A stretch of 64,000 nucleotides of DNA, taken from Archivesica marissinica. Taxonomy: Eukaryota; Mollusca; Bivalvia; Venerida; Vesicomyidae. Positions 26,452 through 42,009 of this stretch are shown one piece after another; position 1 is the first letter of the stretch, and the number at the start of each line of letters is the position of its first letter. Location: the NCBI GenBank assembly GCA_014843695.1, contig CM026391.1, positions 36,657,903 to 36,721,902 on the forward strand, read 5' to 3'. The notes beneath the pieces were generated by a model, which was given only the letters and a program-made list of their open reading frames with translations, searched no databases and was not told where the DNA came from. The position numbers and the translations under genes are program-made.

Positions 26452-29400
26452 TCATGTCGAGTATTTTAGATTACATTGGACTGTGCGAGAGATGTGCTGA
26501 ACTAGCTAGTTACAGTCACTCCTGTCGGAGTATATTACGTTACGTTGAACTGTAGTAGAGATGTGTTACAGTCACTCATGTCGGGGTATATTACGTTACG
26601 TTCAACTGCAGTAGAGATGTGTTAGTCACTCATGTCGGGGTATATTACGTTACGTTGAACTGCAGTAGAGATGTGTTACAGTCACTCATGTCGGGTATAT
26701 TACGTTACGTTCGAATGCAGTGAGATGTGTTACAGTCACTCATGTCGGGTATATTACGTTTCGTTCAACTGCAGTAGAGATGTTTTACAGTCACTCATGT
26801 CGGGTATATTACGTTACGTTCAACTGCAGTTGAGATGTGTTACAGTCACTCATGTCGGGTATATTACGTTACGTTCAACTGCAGTAGAGATGTGTTAGTC
26901 ACTCATGTCGGGTATATTACGTTACGTTCAACTGCAGTAGAGATGTGTTACAGTCACTCATGTCGGGGTATATTACGTTACGTTCAACTGCAGTAGAGAT
27001 GTGTTACAGTCACTCATGTCGGGGTATATTACGTTACGTTCAACTGCAGTAGAGATGTGTTACAGTCACTCATGTCGGGGTATATTACGTACGTTCAACT
27101 GCAGTAGATGTGTTACAGTCACTCATGTCGGGTATATTACGTTACGTTCAACTGCAGTAGAGATGTGTTACAGTCACCCATGTCGGGGTATATTACGTTA
27201 CGTTCAACTGCAGTAGAGATGTGTTACAGTCACTCATGTCGGTGTATATTACGTTGTTCAACTGCTGTAGAGATGTGTTACAGTCACTCATGTCGGGGTA
27301 TATTACGTTACGTTCAACTGCAGTAGAGATGTGTTACAGTCACTCATGTCGGGGTATATTACGTTACGTTCAACTGCAGTAGAGATGTGTTACAGTCACT
27401 CATGTCGGGTATATTACGTTACGTTCAACTGCAGTAGAGATGTGTTACAGTCACCCATGTCGGGGTATATTACGTTACGTTCAACTGCAGTAGAGATGTG
27501 TTACAGTCACTCATGTCGGTGTATATTACGTTACGTTCAACTGCTGTAGAGATGTGTTACAGTCACTCATGTCGGGGTATATTACGTTACGTTCAACTGC
27601 AGTAGATGTGTTACAGTCACTCATGTCGGGGTATATTACGTTACGTTCAACTGCAGTAGAGATGTGTTACAGTCACTCATGTCGGGTATATTACGTTACG
27701 TTCAACTGCAGTAGAGATGTGTTACAGTCACTCATGTCGGGTATATTACGTTACGTTCAACTGCAATAGAGATATGCTACAGTCACTCATGTCGGGTATA
27801 TTACGTTACGTTCAACTGCAATAGAGATATGCTACAGTCACTCATGTCGGGTATATTACGTTACGTTCAACTGCAGTAGAGATGTGTTACAGTCACTCCT
27901 GTCGGGTATATTACGTTACGTTCAACTCAGTAGAGATGTGTTACAGTCACTCATGTCTGGGTATATTACGTTACGTTCAACTGCAATAGAGATGTGTTAG
28001 TCACTCATGTCGGGGTATATTATGTTATGTTCAACTGCAGTAGAGTTGTGTTACAGTCTCTCATGTCGGGGTATATTACGTTACGTTCAACTGCTGTAGA
28101 GATGTGTTAGTCAATCATGTCGGGTATATTACGTTACGTTCAACTGCAGTAGAGATATGCTACAGTCACTCATGTCGAGTATATTATGTTACGTTCAACT
28201 GCAGTAGAGATATGCTACAGTCACTCATGTCGGGGTATATTACGCTACGTTCAACTGCAGTAGAGATGTGTTACAGTCACTCATGTCTGGGTATATTACG
28301 TTACGTTCAACTGCAGTAGAGATGTGTTACAGTCTCTCATGTCGGGGTATATTAGGTTCAACTGCTGTAGAGATGTGTTAGTCACTCATGTCGAGTATAT
28401 TACGTTACGTTGAACTGCAGTAGAGATCTGTTACAGTCACTCATGTCGGGTATATTACGATACGTTCAACTGCAGTAGAGATGTGTTAGTCACTCATGTC
28501 GGGGTATATTACGTTACGTTCAACTGCAGGAGAGATGTGTTACAGTCACTCATGTCGGGGTATATTACGTTACGTTGAACTGCAGTAGAGATGTGTTAGT
28601 CACTCATGTCGGGGTATATTACGTTACGTTGAACTGCAGTAGAGATGTGTTACAGTCACCCATGTCTGGGTATATTACGTTACGTTCGACTGCAGTAGAG
28701 ATGTGTTACAGTCACTCATGTCGGGGTATATTACGTTACGTTCAACTGCAGTAGAGATGTGTTACAGTCACTCATGTCGGGTATATATGTTAGTTCAACT
28801 GCAGTGTGGTTACAGTCACTCATGTCGGGTATATTACGTTACGTTCAACTGCAGTAGAGATGTGTTACAGTCACTCATGTCGGGGTATATTACGTTACGT
28901 TCAACTGCAGTAGAGATGTGTTACAGTCACTCATGTCGGGGTATATTACGTTACGTTCAACTGCAGTAGAGATGTGTTACAGTCACATGTCGGGTATATT
29001 ACGTTACGTTCAACTGCAGTAGAGATGTGTTACAGTCACTCATGTCGGGGTATATTACGTTACGTTCAACTGCAGTAGAGATGTGTTACAGTCACTCATG
29101 TCGGGTATATTACGTTACTTCAACTGCAGTAGAGATGTTTACAGTCATCATGTCGGGGTATATTATGTTACGTTCAACTGCAGTAGAGATGTGTTACAGT
29201 CACTCATGTCGGGGTATATTATGTTATGTTCAACTGCAGTAGATGTGTTACAGTCACCCATGTCGGGGTATATTATGTTACGTTCAACTGCAGTAGATGT
29301 GTTACAGTCACCCATGTCGGGGTATATTACGTTACGTTCAACTGCAGTAGATGTGTTACAGTCACTCATGTCGGGGTATATTACGTTACGTTCAACTGCA

Positions 29401-32400
29401 GTAGAGATGTGTTACAGTCACTCATGTCGGGGTATATTACGTTACGTTCAACTGCAGTAGAGATGTGTTACAGTCACTCATGTCGGGTATATTACGTTAC
29501 GTTCAACTGCAGTAGAGATGTGTTACAGTCACTCATGTCGGGTATATTACGTTACGTTCAACTGCAGTAGATGTGTTACAGTCACTCATGTCGGGGTATA
29601 TTACGTTACGTTCAACTGCAGTAGATGTGTTACAGTCACTCATGTCGGGGTATATTACGTTACGTTCAACTGCAGTAGATGTGTTACAGTCACTCATGTC
29701 GGGGTATATTACGTTACGTTCAACTGCAGTAGAGATGTGTTACAGTCACTCATGTCGGGGTATATTACGTTACGTTCAACTGCAGTAGAGATGTGTTACA
29801 GTCACTCATGTCGGGTATATTACGTTACGTTCAACTGCAGTAGAGATGTGTTACAGTCACTCATGTCGGGGTATATTACGTTACGTTCAACTGCAGTAGA
29901 GATGTGTTACAGTCACTCATGTCGGGGTATATTACGTTACGTTCAACTGCAGTAGAGATGTGTTACAGTCACTCATGTCGGGGTATATTACGTTACGTTC
30001 AACTGCAGTAGAGATGTGTTACAGTCACTCATGTCGGGTATATTACGTTACGTTCAACTGCAGTAGAGATGTGTTACAGTCACTCATGTCGGGTATATTA
30101 CGTTACGTTCAACTGCAGTAGAGATGTGTTACAGTCACTCATGTCGGGTATATTACGTTACGTTCAACTGCAGTAGAGATGTGTTACAGTCACTCATGTC
30201 GGGTATATTACGTTACGTTCAACTGCAGTAGAGATGTGTTACAGTCACTCATGTCGGGTATATTACGTTACGTTCAACTGCAGTAGAGATGTGCTACAGT
30301 CACTCATGTCGGGTATATTACGTTACGTTCAACTGCAGTAGAGATGTGTTACAGTCACTCATGTCGGGTATATTACGTTACGTTCAACTGCAGTAGAGAT
30401 GTGTTACAGTCACTCATGTCGGGGTATATTACGTTACGTTCGACTGCAGTAGAGATGTGTTACAGTCACTCCTGTCGGGTATATTACGTTACGTTCAACT
30501 GCAGTAGAGATGTGTTACAGTCACTCATGTCTGGGTATATTACGTTACGTTCAACTGCAGTAGAGATGTGTTAGTCACTCATGTCGGGGTATATTACGTT
30601 ACGTTCAACTGCAGTAGAGATGTGTTACAGTCTCTCATGTCGGGGTATATTAGGTTCAACTGCTGTATAGATGTGTTAGTCACTCATGTCGGGTATATTA
30701 CGTTACGTTGAACTGCAGTAGAGATCTGTTACAGTCACTCATGTCGGGTATATTACGTTACGTTCAACTGCAGTAGAGATGTGTTAGTCACTCATGTCGG
30801 GGTATATTACGTTACGTTGAACTGCAGTAGAGATGTGTTAGTCACTCATGTCGGGGTATATTACGTTACGTTGAACTGCAGTAGAGATGTGTTACAGTCA
30901 CCCATCTCGGGGTATATTACGTTACGTTCGACTGCAGTAGAGATGTGTTACAGTCACTCATGTCGGGGTATATTACGTTACGTTCAACTGCAGTAGAGAT
31001 GTGTTACAGTCACTCATGTCGGGGTATATTATGTTACGTTCAACTGCAGTGAGATGTGTTACAGTCACTCATGTCGGGTATATTACGTTACGTTCAACTG
31101 CAGTAGAGATGTGTTACAGTCACTCATGTCGGGTATATTACGTTACGTTCAACTGCAGTAGAGATGTGTTACAGTCACTCATGTCGGGTATATTACGTTA
31201 CGTTCAACTGCAGTAGAGATGTGTTACAGTCACTCATGTCGGGGTATATTACGTTACGTTCAACTGCAGTAGAGATGTGTTACAGTCACTCATGTCGGGT
31301 ATATTACGTTACGTTCAACTGCAGTAGAGATGTGTTACAGTCACTCATGTCGGGGTATATTACGTTACGTTCAACTGCAGTAGAGATGTGTTACAGTCAC
31401 TCATGTCGGGGTATATTACGTTACGTTCAACTGCAGTAGAGATGTGTTACAGTCACTCATGTCGGGGTATATTACGTTACGTTCAACTGCAGTAGAGATG
31501 TGTTACAGTCACTCATGTCGGGGTATATTACGTTACGTTCAACTGCAGTAGAGATGTGTTACAGTCACTCATGTCGGGGTATATTATGTTATGTTCAACT
31601 GCAGTAGATGTGTTACAGTCACCCATGTCGGGGTATATTATGTTATGTTCAACTGCAGTAGATGTGTTACAGTCACCCATGTCGGGGTATATTACGTTAC
31701 GTTCAACTGCAGTAGATGTGTTACAGTCACTCATGTCGGGGTATATTACGTTACGTTCAACTGCAGTAGAGATGTGTTACAGTCACTCATGTCGGGGTAT
31801 ATTACGTTACGTTCAACTGCAGTAGAGATGTGTTACAGTCACTCATGTCGGGTATATTACGTTACGTTCAACTGCAGTAGAGATGTGTTACAGTCACTCA
31901 TGTCGGGTATATTACGTTACGTTCAACTGCAGTAGAGATGTGTTACAGTCACTCATGTCGGGGTATATTACGTTACGTTCAACTGCAGTAGAGATGTGTT
32001 ACAGTCACTCATGTCGGGTATATTACGTTACGTTCAACTGCAGTAGAGATGTGTTACAGTCACTCATGTCGGGGTATATTACGTTACGTTCAACTGCAGT
32101 AGAGATGTGTTACAGTCACTCATGTCGGTATATTACGTTACGTTCAACTGCAGTAGAGATGTGTTACAGTCACTCATGTCGGGTATATTACGTTACGTTC
32201 AACTGCAGTAGAGATGTGTTACAGTCACTCATGTCGGGTATATTACGTTACGTTCAACTGCAGTAGAGATGTGTTACAGTCACTCATGTCGGGTATATTA
32301 CGTTACGTTCAACTGCAGTAGAGATGTGTTACAGTCACTCATGTCGGGTATATTACGTTACGTTCAACTGCAGTAGAGATGTGTTACAGTCACTCATGTC

Positions 32401-35400
32401 GGGTATATTACGTTACGTTCAACTGCAGTAGAGATGTGTTACAGTCACTCATGTCGGGTATATTACGTTACGTTCAACTGCAGTAGAGATGTGTTACAGT
32501 CACTCATGTCGGGGTATATTACGTTACGTTCAACTGCAGTAGAGATGTGTTACAGTCACTCATGTCGGGTATATTACGTTACGTTCAACTGCAGTAGAGA
32601 TGTGTTACAGTCACTCATGTCTGGGTATATTACGTTACGTTCAACTGCAGTAGAGATGTGTTAGTCACTCATGTCGGGGTATATTACGTTACGTTCAACT
32701 GCAGTAGAGATGTGTTACAGTCTCTCATGTCGGGGTATATTAGGTTCAACTGCTGTAGAGATGTGTTAGTCACTCATGTCGGGTATATTACGTTACGTTG
32801 AACTGCAGTAGAGATCTGTTACAGTCACTCATGTCGGGTATATTACGTTACGTTCAACTGCAGTAGAGATGTGTTAGTCACTCATGTCGGGGTATATTAC
32901 GTTACGTTGAACTGCAGTAGAGATGTGTTAGTCACTCATGTCGGGGTATATTACGTTACGTTGAACTGCAGTAGAGATGTGTTACAGTCACCCATCTCGG
33001 GGTATATTACGTTACGTTCGACTGCAGTAGAGATGTGTTACAGTCACTCATGTCGGGGTATATTACGTTACGTTCAACTGCAGTAGAGATGTGTTACAGT
33101 CACTCATGTCGGGGTATATTACGTTACGTTCAACTGCAGTAGAGATGTGTTACAGTCACTCATGTCGGGTATATTACGTTACGTTCAACTGCAGTAGAGA
33201 TGTGTTACAGTCACCCATGTCGGGGTATATTACGTTACGTTCAACTGCAGTAGAGATGTGTTACAGTCACTCATGTCGGGGTATATTACGTTACGTTCAA
33301 CTGCAGTAGAGATGTGTTACAGTCACTCATGTCGGGGTATATTACGTTACGTTCAACTGCAGTAGAGATGTGTTACAGTCACTCATGTCGGGTATATTAC
33401 GTTACGTTCAACTGCAGTAGAGATGTGTTACAGTCACTCATGTCGGGTATATTACGTTACGTTCAACTGCAGTAGAGATGTGTTACAGTCACTCATGTCG
33501 GGTATATTACGTTACGTTCAACTGCAGTAAGATGTGTTACAGTCACTCATGTCGGGGTATATTACGTTACGTTCAACTGCAGTAGAGATGTGTTACAGTC
33601 ACTCATGTCGGGTATATTACGTTACGTTCAACTGCAGTAGAGATGTGTTACAGTCACTCATGTCGGGTATATTACGTTACGTTCAACTGCAGTAGAGATG
33701 TGTTACAGTCACTCATGTCGGGGTATATTACGTTACGTTCAACTGCAGTAGAGATGTGTTACAGTCACTCATGTCGGGTATATTACGTTCAACTGCAGTA
33801 GAGATGTGTTAGTCACTCATGTCGGGTATATTACGTTACGTTCAACTGCAGTAGAGATGTGTTACAGTCACTCATGTCGGGTATATTACGTTACGTTCAA
33901 CTGCAGTAGAGATGTGTTAGTCACTCATGTCGGGTATATTACGTTACGTTGAACTGCAGTAGAGATGTGTTAGTCACTCATGTCGGGGTATATTACGTTA
34001 CGTTGAACTGCAGTAGAGATGTGTTACAGTCACCCATGTCGGGGTATATTACGTTACGTTCAACTGCAGTAGAGATGTGTTACAGTCACTCATGTCGGGG
34101 TATATTACGTTACGTTCAACTGCAGTAGAGATGTGTTACAGTCACTCATGTCGGGGTATATTACGTTACGTTCAACTGCAGTAGAGATGTGTTACAGTCA
34201 CTCATGTCGGGTATATTACGTTACGTTCAACTGCAGTAGAGATGTGTTACAGTCACCCATGTCGGGGTATATTACGTTACGTTCAACTGCAGTAGAGATG
34301 TGTTACAGTCACTCATGTCGGGTATATTACGTTACGTTCAACTGCAGTAGAGATGTGTTACAGTCACTCATGTCGGGGTATATTACGTTACGTTCAACTG
34401 CAGTAGAGATGTGTTACAGTCACTCATGTCGGGTATATTACGTTACGTTCAACTGCAGTAGAGATGTGTTACAGTCACTCATGTCGGGGTATATTACGTT
34501 ACGTTCAACTGCAGTAGAGATGTGTTACAGTCACTCATGTCGGTATATTACGTTACGTTCAACTGCAGTAGAGATGTGTTACAGTCACTCATGTCGGGTA
34601 TATTACGTTCAACTGCAGTAGAGATTGTTACAGTCACTCATGTCGGGTATATTACGTTACGTTCAACTGCAGTAGAGATGTGTTACAGTCACTCATGTCG
34701 GGGTATATTACGTTACGTTCAACTGCAGTAGAGATGTGTTACAGTCACTCATGTCGGGGTATATTACGTTACGTTCAACTGCAGTAGAGATGTGTTACAG
34801 TCACTCATGTCGGGTATATTACGTTACGTTCAACTGCAGTAGAGATGTGTTACAGTCACTCATGTCGGGTATATTACGTTACGTTCAACTGCAGTAGAGA
34901 TGTGTTACAGTCACTCATGTCGGGTATATTACGTTACGTTCAACTGCAGTAGAGATGTGTTACAGTCACTCATGTCGGGTATATTACGTTACGTTCAACT
35001 GCAGTAGAGATGTGTTACAGTCACTCATGTCGGGTATATTACGTTACGTTCAACTGCAGTAGAGATGTGTTACAGTCACTCATGTCGGGTATATTACGTT
35101 ACGTTCAACTGCAGTAGAGATGTGTTACAGTCACTCATGTCGGGGTATATTACGTTACGTTCAACTGCAGTAGAGATGTGTTACAGTCACTCATGTCGGG
35201 GTATATTACGTTACGTTCAACTGCAGTAGAGATGTGTTACAGTCACTCATGTCGGGTATATTACGTTACGTTCAACTGCAGTAGAGATGTGTTACAGTCA
35301 CTCATGTCGGGTATATTACGTTACGTTCAACTGCAGTAGAGATGTGTTACAGTCACTCATGTCGGGGTATATTACGTTACGTTCAACTGCAGTAGAGATG

Positions 35401-38400
35401 TGTTACAGTCACTCATGTCGGGGTATATTAGGTTCAACTGCAGTAGAGATGTGTTAGTCACTCATGTCGGGTATATTACGTTACGTTCAACTGCAGTAGA
35501 GATGTGTTACAGTCACTCATGTCGGGTATATTACGTTACGTTCAACTGCAGTAGAGATGTGTTACAGTCACTCATGTCGGGGTATATTACGTTACGTTCA
35601 ACTGCAGTAGAGATGTGTTACAGTCACTCATGTCGGGGTATATTACGTTACGTTCAACTGCAGTAGAGATGTGTTACAGTCACTCATGTCGGGGTATATT
35701 ACGTTACGTTCAACTGCAGTAGAGATGTGTTACAGTCACTCATGTCGGGGTATATTACGTTACGTTCAACTGCAGTAGAGATGTGTTACAGTCACTCATG
35801 TCGGGTATATTACGTTACGTTCAACTGCAGTAGAGATGTGTTACAGTCACTCATGTCGGGTATATTACGTTACGTTCAACTGCAGTAGAGATGTGTTACA
35901 GTCACTCATGTCGGGGTATATTACGTTACGTTCAACTGCAGTAGAGATGTGTTACAGTCACTCATGTCGGGTATATTACGTTACGTTCAACTGCAGTAGA
36001 GATGTGTTACAGTCACTCATGTCGGGGTATATTACGTTACGTTCAACTGCAGTAGAGATGTGTTACAGTCACTCATGTCGGGTATATTACGTTACGTTCA
36101 ACTGCAGTAGAGATGTGTTACAGTCACTCATGTCGGGGTATATTACGTTACGTTCAACTGCAGTAGAGATGTGTTACAGTCACTCATGTCGGTGTATATT
36201 ACGTTACGTTCAACTGCAGTAGAGATGTGTTACAGTCACTCATGTCGGGTATATTACGTTACGTTCAACTGCAGTAGAGATGTGTTACAGTCACTCATGT
36301 CGGGTATATTACGTTACGCGCAGTAGAGATGTGTTACAGTCACTCATGTCGGGGTATATTACGTTACGTTCAACTGCAGTAGAGATGTGTTACAGTCACT
36401 CATGTCGGGTATATTACGTTACGTTCAACTGCAGTAGAGATGTGTTACAGTCACTCATGTCGGGGTATATTACGTTACGTTCAACTGCAGTAGAGATGTG
36501 TTACAGTCACTCATGTCGGGTATATTACGTTACGTTCAACTGCAGTAGAGATGTGTTACAGTCACTCATGTCGGGTATATTACGTTACGTTCAACTGCAG
36601 TAGAGATGTGTTACAGTCACTCATGTCGGGTATATTACGTTACGTTCAACTGCAGTAGAGATGTGTTACAGTCACTCATGTCGGGTATATTACGTTACGT
36701 TCAACTGCAGTAGAGATGTGTTACAGTCACTCATGTCGGGGTATATTACGTTACGTTCAACTGCAGTAGAGATGTGTTACAGTCACTCATGTCGGGTATA
36801 TTACGTTACGTTCAACTGCAGTAGAGATGTGTTACAGTCACTCATGTCGGGGTATATTACGTTACGTTCAACTGCAGTAGAGATGTGTTACAGTCACTCA
36901 TGTCGGGTATATTACGTTACGTTCAACTGCAGTAGAGATGTGTTACAGTCACTCATGTCGGGTATATTACGTTACGTTCAACTGCAGTAGAGATGTGTTA
37001 CAGTCACTCATGTCGGGGTATATTACGTTACGTTCAACTGCAGTAGAGATGTGTTAGTCACTCATGTCGGGGTATATTACGTTACGTTCAACTGCAGTAG
37101 AGATGTGTTACAGTCTCTCATGTCGGGGTATATTAGGTTCAACTGCTGTAGAGATGTGTTAGTCACTCATGTCGGGTATATTACGTTACGTTGAACTGCA
37201 GTAGAGATCTGTTACAGTCACTCATGTCGGGTATATTACGTTACGTTCAACTGCAGTAGAGATGTGTTACAGTCACTCATGTCGGGGTATATTACGTTAC
37301 GTTCAACTGCAGTAGAGATGTGTTACAGTCACTCATGTCGGGTATATTACGTTACGTTCAACTGCAGTAGAGATGTGTTACAGTCTCTCATGTCGGGGTA
37401 TATTAGGTTCAACTGCTGTAGAGATGTGTTAGTCACTCATGTCGGGTATATTACGTTACGTTGAACTGCAGTAGAGATCTGTTACAGTCACTCATGTCGG
37501 GTATATTACGTTACGTTCAACTGCAGTAGAGATGTGTTAGTCACTCATGTCGGGGTATATTACGTTACGTTGAACTGCAGTAGAGATGTGTTAGTCACTC
37601 ATGTCGGGGTATATTACGTTACGTTGAACTGCAGTAGAGATGTGTTACAGTCACCCATGTCGGGGTATATTACGTTACGTTCAACTGCAGTAGAGATGTG
37701 TTACAGTCACTCATGTCGGGGTATATTACGTTACGTTCAACTGCAGTAGAGATGTGTTACAGTCACTCATGTCGGGGTATATTACGTTACGTTCAACTGC
37801 AGTGAGATGTGTTACAGTCACTCATGTCGGGTATATTACGTTACGTTCAACTGCAGTAGAGATGTGTTACAGTCACTCATGTCGGGTATATTACGTTACG
37901 TTCAACTGCAGTAGAGATGTGTTACAGTCACTCATGTCGGGTATATTACGTTACGTTCAACTGCAGTAGAGATGTGTTACAGTCACTCATGTCGGGGTAT
38001 ATTAGGTTCAACTGCAGTAGAGATGTGTTAGTCACTCATGTCGGGGTATATTACGTTACGTTCAACTGCAGTAGAGATGTGTTACAGTCACTCATGTCGG
38101 GGTATATTACGTTACGTTCAACTGCAGTAGAGATGTGTTACAGTCACTCATGTCGGGTATATTACGTTACGTTCAACTGCAGTAGAGATGTGTTACAGTC
38201 ACTCATGTCGGGTATATTACGTTACGTTCAACTGCAGTAGAGATGTGTTACAGTCACTCATGTCGGGTATATTACGTTACGTTCAACTGCAGTAGAGATG
38301 TGTTAGTCACTCATGTCGGGGTATATTACGTTACGTTCAACTGCAGTAGAGATGTGTTACAGTCACTCATGTCGGGGTATATTACGTTACGTTCAACTGC

Positions 38401-41400
38401 AGTAGAGATGTGTTACAGTCACTCATGTCGGGGTATATTACGTTACGTTCAACTGCAGTAGAGATGTGTTACAGTCACTCATGTCGGGTATATTACGTTA
38501 CGTTCAACTGCAGTAGAGATGTGTTACAGTCACTCATGTCGGGTATATTACGTTACGTTCAACTGCAGTAGAGATGTGTTACAGTCACTCATGTCGGGTA
38601 TATTACGTTACGTTCAACTGCAGTAGAGATGTGTTACAGTCACTCATGTCGGGTATATTACGTTACGTTCAACTGCAGTAGAGATGTGTTACAGTCACTC
38701 ATGTCGGGTATATTACGTTACGTTCAACTGCAGTAGAGATCTGTTACAGTCACTCATGTCGGGTATATTACGTTACGTTCAACTGCAGTAGAGATGTGTT
38801 ACAGTCACTCATGTCGGGTATATTACGTTACGTTCAACTGCAGTAGAGATGTGTTACAGTCACTCATGTCGGGGTATATTACGTTACGTTCAACTGCAGT
38901 AGAGATGTGTTACAGTCACTCATGTCGGGTATATTACGTTACGTTCAACTGCAGTAGAGATGTGTTACAGTCTCTCATGTCGGGGTATATTAGGTTCAAC
39001 TGCTGTAGAGATGTGTTAGTCACTCATGTCGGGTATATTACGTTACGTTGAACTGCAGTAGAGATCTGTTACAGTCACTCATGTCGGGTATATTACGTTA
39101 CGTTCAACTGCAGTAGAGATGTGTTACAGTCACTCATGTCGGGGTATATTACGTTACGTTCAACTGCAGTAGAGATGTGTTACAGTCACTCATGTCGGGT
39201 ATATTACGTTACGTTCAACTGCAGTAGAGATGTGTTACAGTCTCTCATGTCGGGGTATATTAGGTTCAACTGCTGTAGAGATGTGTTAGTCACTCATGTC
39301 GGGTATATTACGTTACGTTGAACTGCAGTAGAGATCTGTTACAGTCACTCATGTCGGGTATATTACGTTACGTTCAACTGCAGTAGAGATGTGTTAGTCA
39401 CTCATGTCGGGGTATATTACGTTACGTTGAACTGCAGTAGAGATGTGTTAGTCACTCATGTCGGAGTATATTACGTTACGTTGAACTGCAGTAGAGATGT
39501 GTTACAGTCACCCATGTCGGGGTATATTACGTTACGTTCGACTGCAGTAGAGATGTGTTACAGTCACTCATGTCGGGGTATATTACGTTACGTTCAACTG
39601 CAGTAGAGATGTGTTACAGTCACTCATGTCGGGGTATATTATGTTACGTTCAACTGCAGTGAGATGTGTTACAGTCACTCATGTCGAGTATATTACGTTA
39701 CGTTCAACTGCAGTAGAGATGTGTTACAGTCACCCATGTCGGGTATATTACGTTACGTTCAACTGCAGTAGAGATGTGTTACAGTCACTCATGTCGGGTA
39801 TATTACGTTACGTTCAACTGCAGTAGAGATGTGTTACAGTCACTCATGTCGGGGTATATTACGTTACGTTCAACTGCAGTAGAGATGTGTTACAGTCACT
39901 CATGTCGGGTATATTACGTTACGTTCAACTGCAGTAGAGATGTGTTACAGTCACTCATGTCGGGTATATTACGTTACGTTCAACTGCAGTAGAGATGTGT
40001 TACAGTCACTCATGTCGGGGTATATTACGTTACGTTCAACTGCAGTAGAGATGTGTTACAGTCACTCATGTCGGGGTATATTACGTTACGTTCAACTGCA
40101 GTAGAGATGTGTTACAGTCACTCATGTCGGGGTATATTACGTTACGTTCAACTGCAGTAGAGATGTGTTACAGTCACTCATGTCGGGGTATATTACGTTA
40201 CGTTCAACTGCAGTAGAGATGTGTTACAGTCACTCATGTCGGGGTATATTACGTTACGTTCAACTGCAGTAGAGATGTGTTACAGTCACTCATGTCGGGT
40301 ATATTACGTTAAGTTCAACTGCAGTAGAGATGTGTTAGTCACTCATGTCGGGGTATATTACGTTACGTTCAACTGCAGTAGAGATGTGTTACAGTCACTC
40401 ATGTCGGGGTATATTACGTTACGTTCAACTGCAGTAGAAATGTGTTACAGTCACTCATGTCGGGGTATATTATGTTACGTTCAACTGTAGGAGAGATGTG
40501 TTACAGTCACTCATGTCGGGGTATATTACGTTACGTTCAACTGCAATAGAGATGTGTTACAGTCACTCATGTCGGGGTATATTACGTTACGTTCAACTGC
40601 AGTAGAGATATGCTACAGTCACTCATGTCGGGTATATTATGTTACGTTCAACTGCAGTAGAGATATGCTACAGTCACTCATGTCGGGGTATATTACGTTA
40701 CGTTCAACTGCAGTAGAGATGTGTTACAGTCACTCATGTCTGGGTATATTACGTTACGTTCAACTGCAGTAGAGATGTGTTACAGTCTCTCATGTCGGGG
40801 TATATTAGGTTCAACTGCTGTAGAGATGTGTTAGTCACTCATGTCGGGTATATTACGTTACGTTGAACTGCAGTAGAGATCTGTTACAGTCACTCATGTC
40901 GGGTATATTACGTTACGTTCAACTGCAGTAGAGATGTGTTACAGTCACTCATGTCGGGGTATATTACGTTACGTTCAACTGCAGTAGAGATGTGTTACAG
41001 TCACTCATGTCGGGGTATATTACGTTACGTTCAACTGCAGTAGAGATGTGTTACAGTCACTCATGTCGGTGTATATTACGTTACGTTCAACTGCAGTAGA
41101 GATGTGTTACAGTCACTCATGTCGGGGTATATTACGTTACGTTCAACTGCAGTAGAGATGTGTTACAGTCACTCATGTCGGGGTATATTACGTTACGTTC
41201 AACTGCAGTAGAGATGTGTTACAGTCACTCATGTCGGGTATATTACGTTACGTTCAACTGCAGTAGAGATGTGTTACAGTCACCCATGTCGGGGTATATT
41301 ACGTTACGTTCAACTGCAGTAGAGATGTGTTACAGTCACTCATGTCGGGTATATTACGTTACGTTCAACTGCAGTAGAGATGTGTTACAGTCACTCATGT

Positions 41401-42009
41401 CGGGGTATATTACGTTACGTTCAACTGCAGTAGAGATGTGTTACAGTCACTCATGTCGGGGTATATTACGTTACGTTCAACTGCAGTAGAGATCTGTTAC
41501 AGTCACTCATGTCGGGTATATTACGTTACGTTCAACTGCAGTAGAGATGTGTTACAGTCACTCATGTCGGGTATATTACGTTACGTTCAACTGCAGTAGA
41601 GATATGCTACAGTCACTCATGTCGGGTATATTACGTTACGTTCAACTGCAGTAGAGATCTGTTACAGTCACTCATGTCGGGTATATTACGTTACGTTCAA
41701 CTGCAGTAGAGATGTGTTACAGTCACTCATGTCGGGGTATATTACGTTACGTTCAACTGCAGTAGAGATGTGTTACAGTCACTCATGTCGGGGTATATTA
41801 CGTTACGTTCAACTGCAGTAGAGATGTGTTACAGTCACTCATGTCGGGGTATATTACGTTACGTTCAACTGCAGTAGAGATGTGTTAGTCACTCATGTCG
41901 GGGTATATTATGTTACGTTCAACTGCAGTAGAGATGTGTTACAGTCACTCATGTCGGGTATATTACGTTACGTTCAACTGCAGTAGAGATGTGTTACAGT
42001 CACTCATGT
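26452..42009. repeat. 55/56-bp satellite, array 1, roughly 280 copies, reaching gap 2
   Basis: Unit core ACGTTACGTTCAACTGCAG then TAGAGATGTGTTACAGTC and ACTCATGTCGGGG. GGG versus GGGG gives 55 or 56 bp. Common variants: TTAGTC for TTACAGTC (3 bp shorter), GTTGAACTG, GAGATCTGTT, CAATAGAGATATGCTAC, and a short unit TATTAGGTTCAACTGCTG. The left edge (26452-26520) is degenerate, as expected for an array boundary. The right edge is lost in gap 2. Each unit has a CTGCAG site and several CpGs. Apparent frames of about 70-130 codons are by-products of alternating 55+56-bp units (111 bp = 37 codons). Confidence 0.97.
37111..39400. repeat. 270-bp and 1860-bp higher-order repeats in array 1
   Basis: The marker TCTCTCATGTCGGGG followed by the short TATTAGGTTCAACTGCTG unit occurs as pairs 270 bp apart near 37111/37381 and 38971/39241; the pairs are 1860 bp apart. 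The same pair with 270-bp spacing occurs in array 2 (near 55761/56031). Single copies lie near 28331, 30631, 32721 and 40786 (30631 to 32721 is 2090 bp). Confidence 0.8.

Noticed and set aside
26671..41489. Frames of 66-162 codons with MCYSHSCRVYYVTFNCSRD-type repeats
   Set aside because: Produced by alternating 55- and 56-bp satellite units; they end whenever the alternation fails.
7331..42009. CRISPR-like repeat arrays
   Set aside because: Repeats are directly adjacent without unique spacers, and the DNA is animal-like with SINEs.
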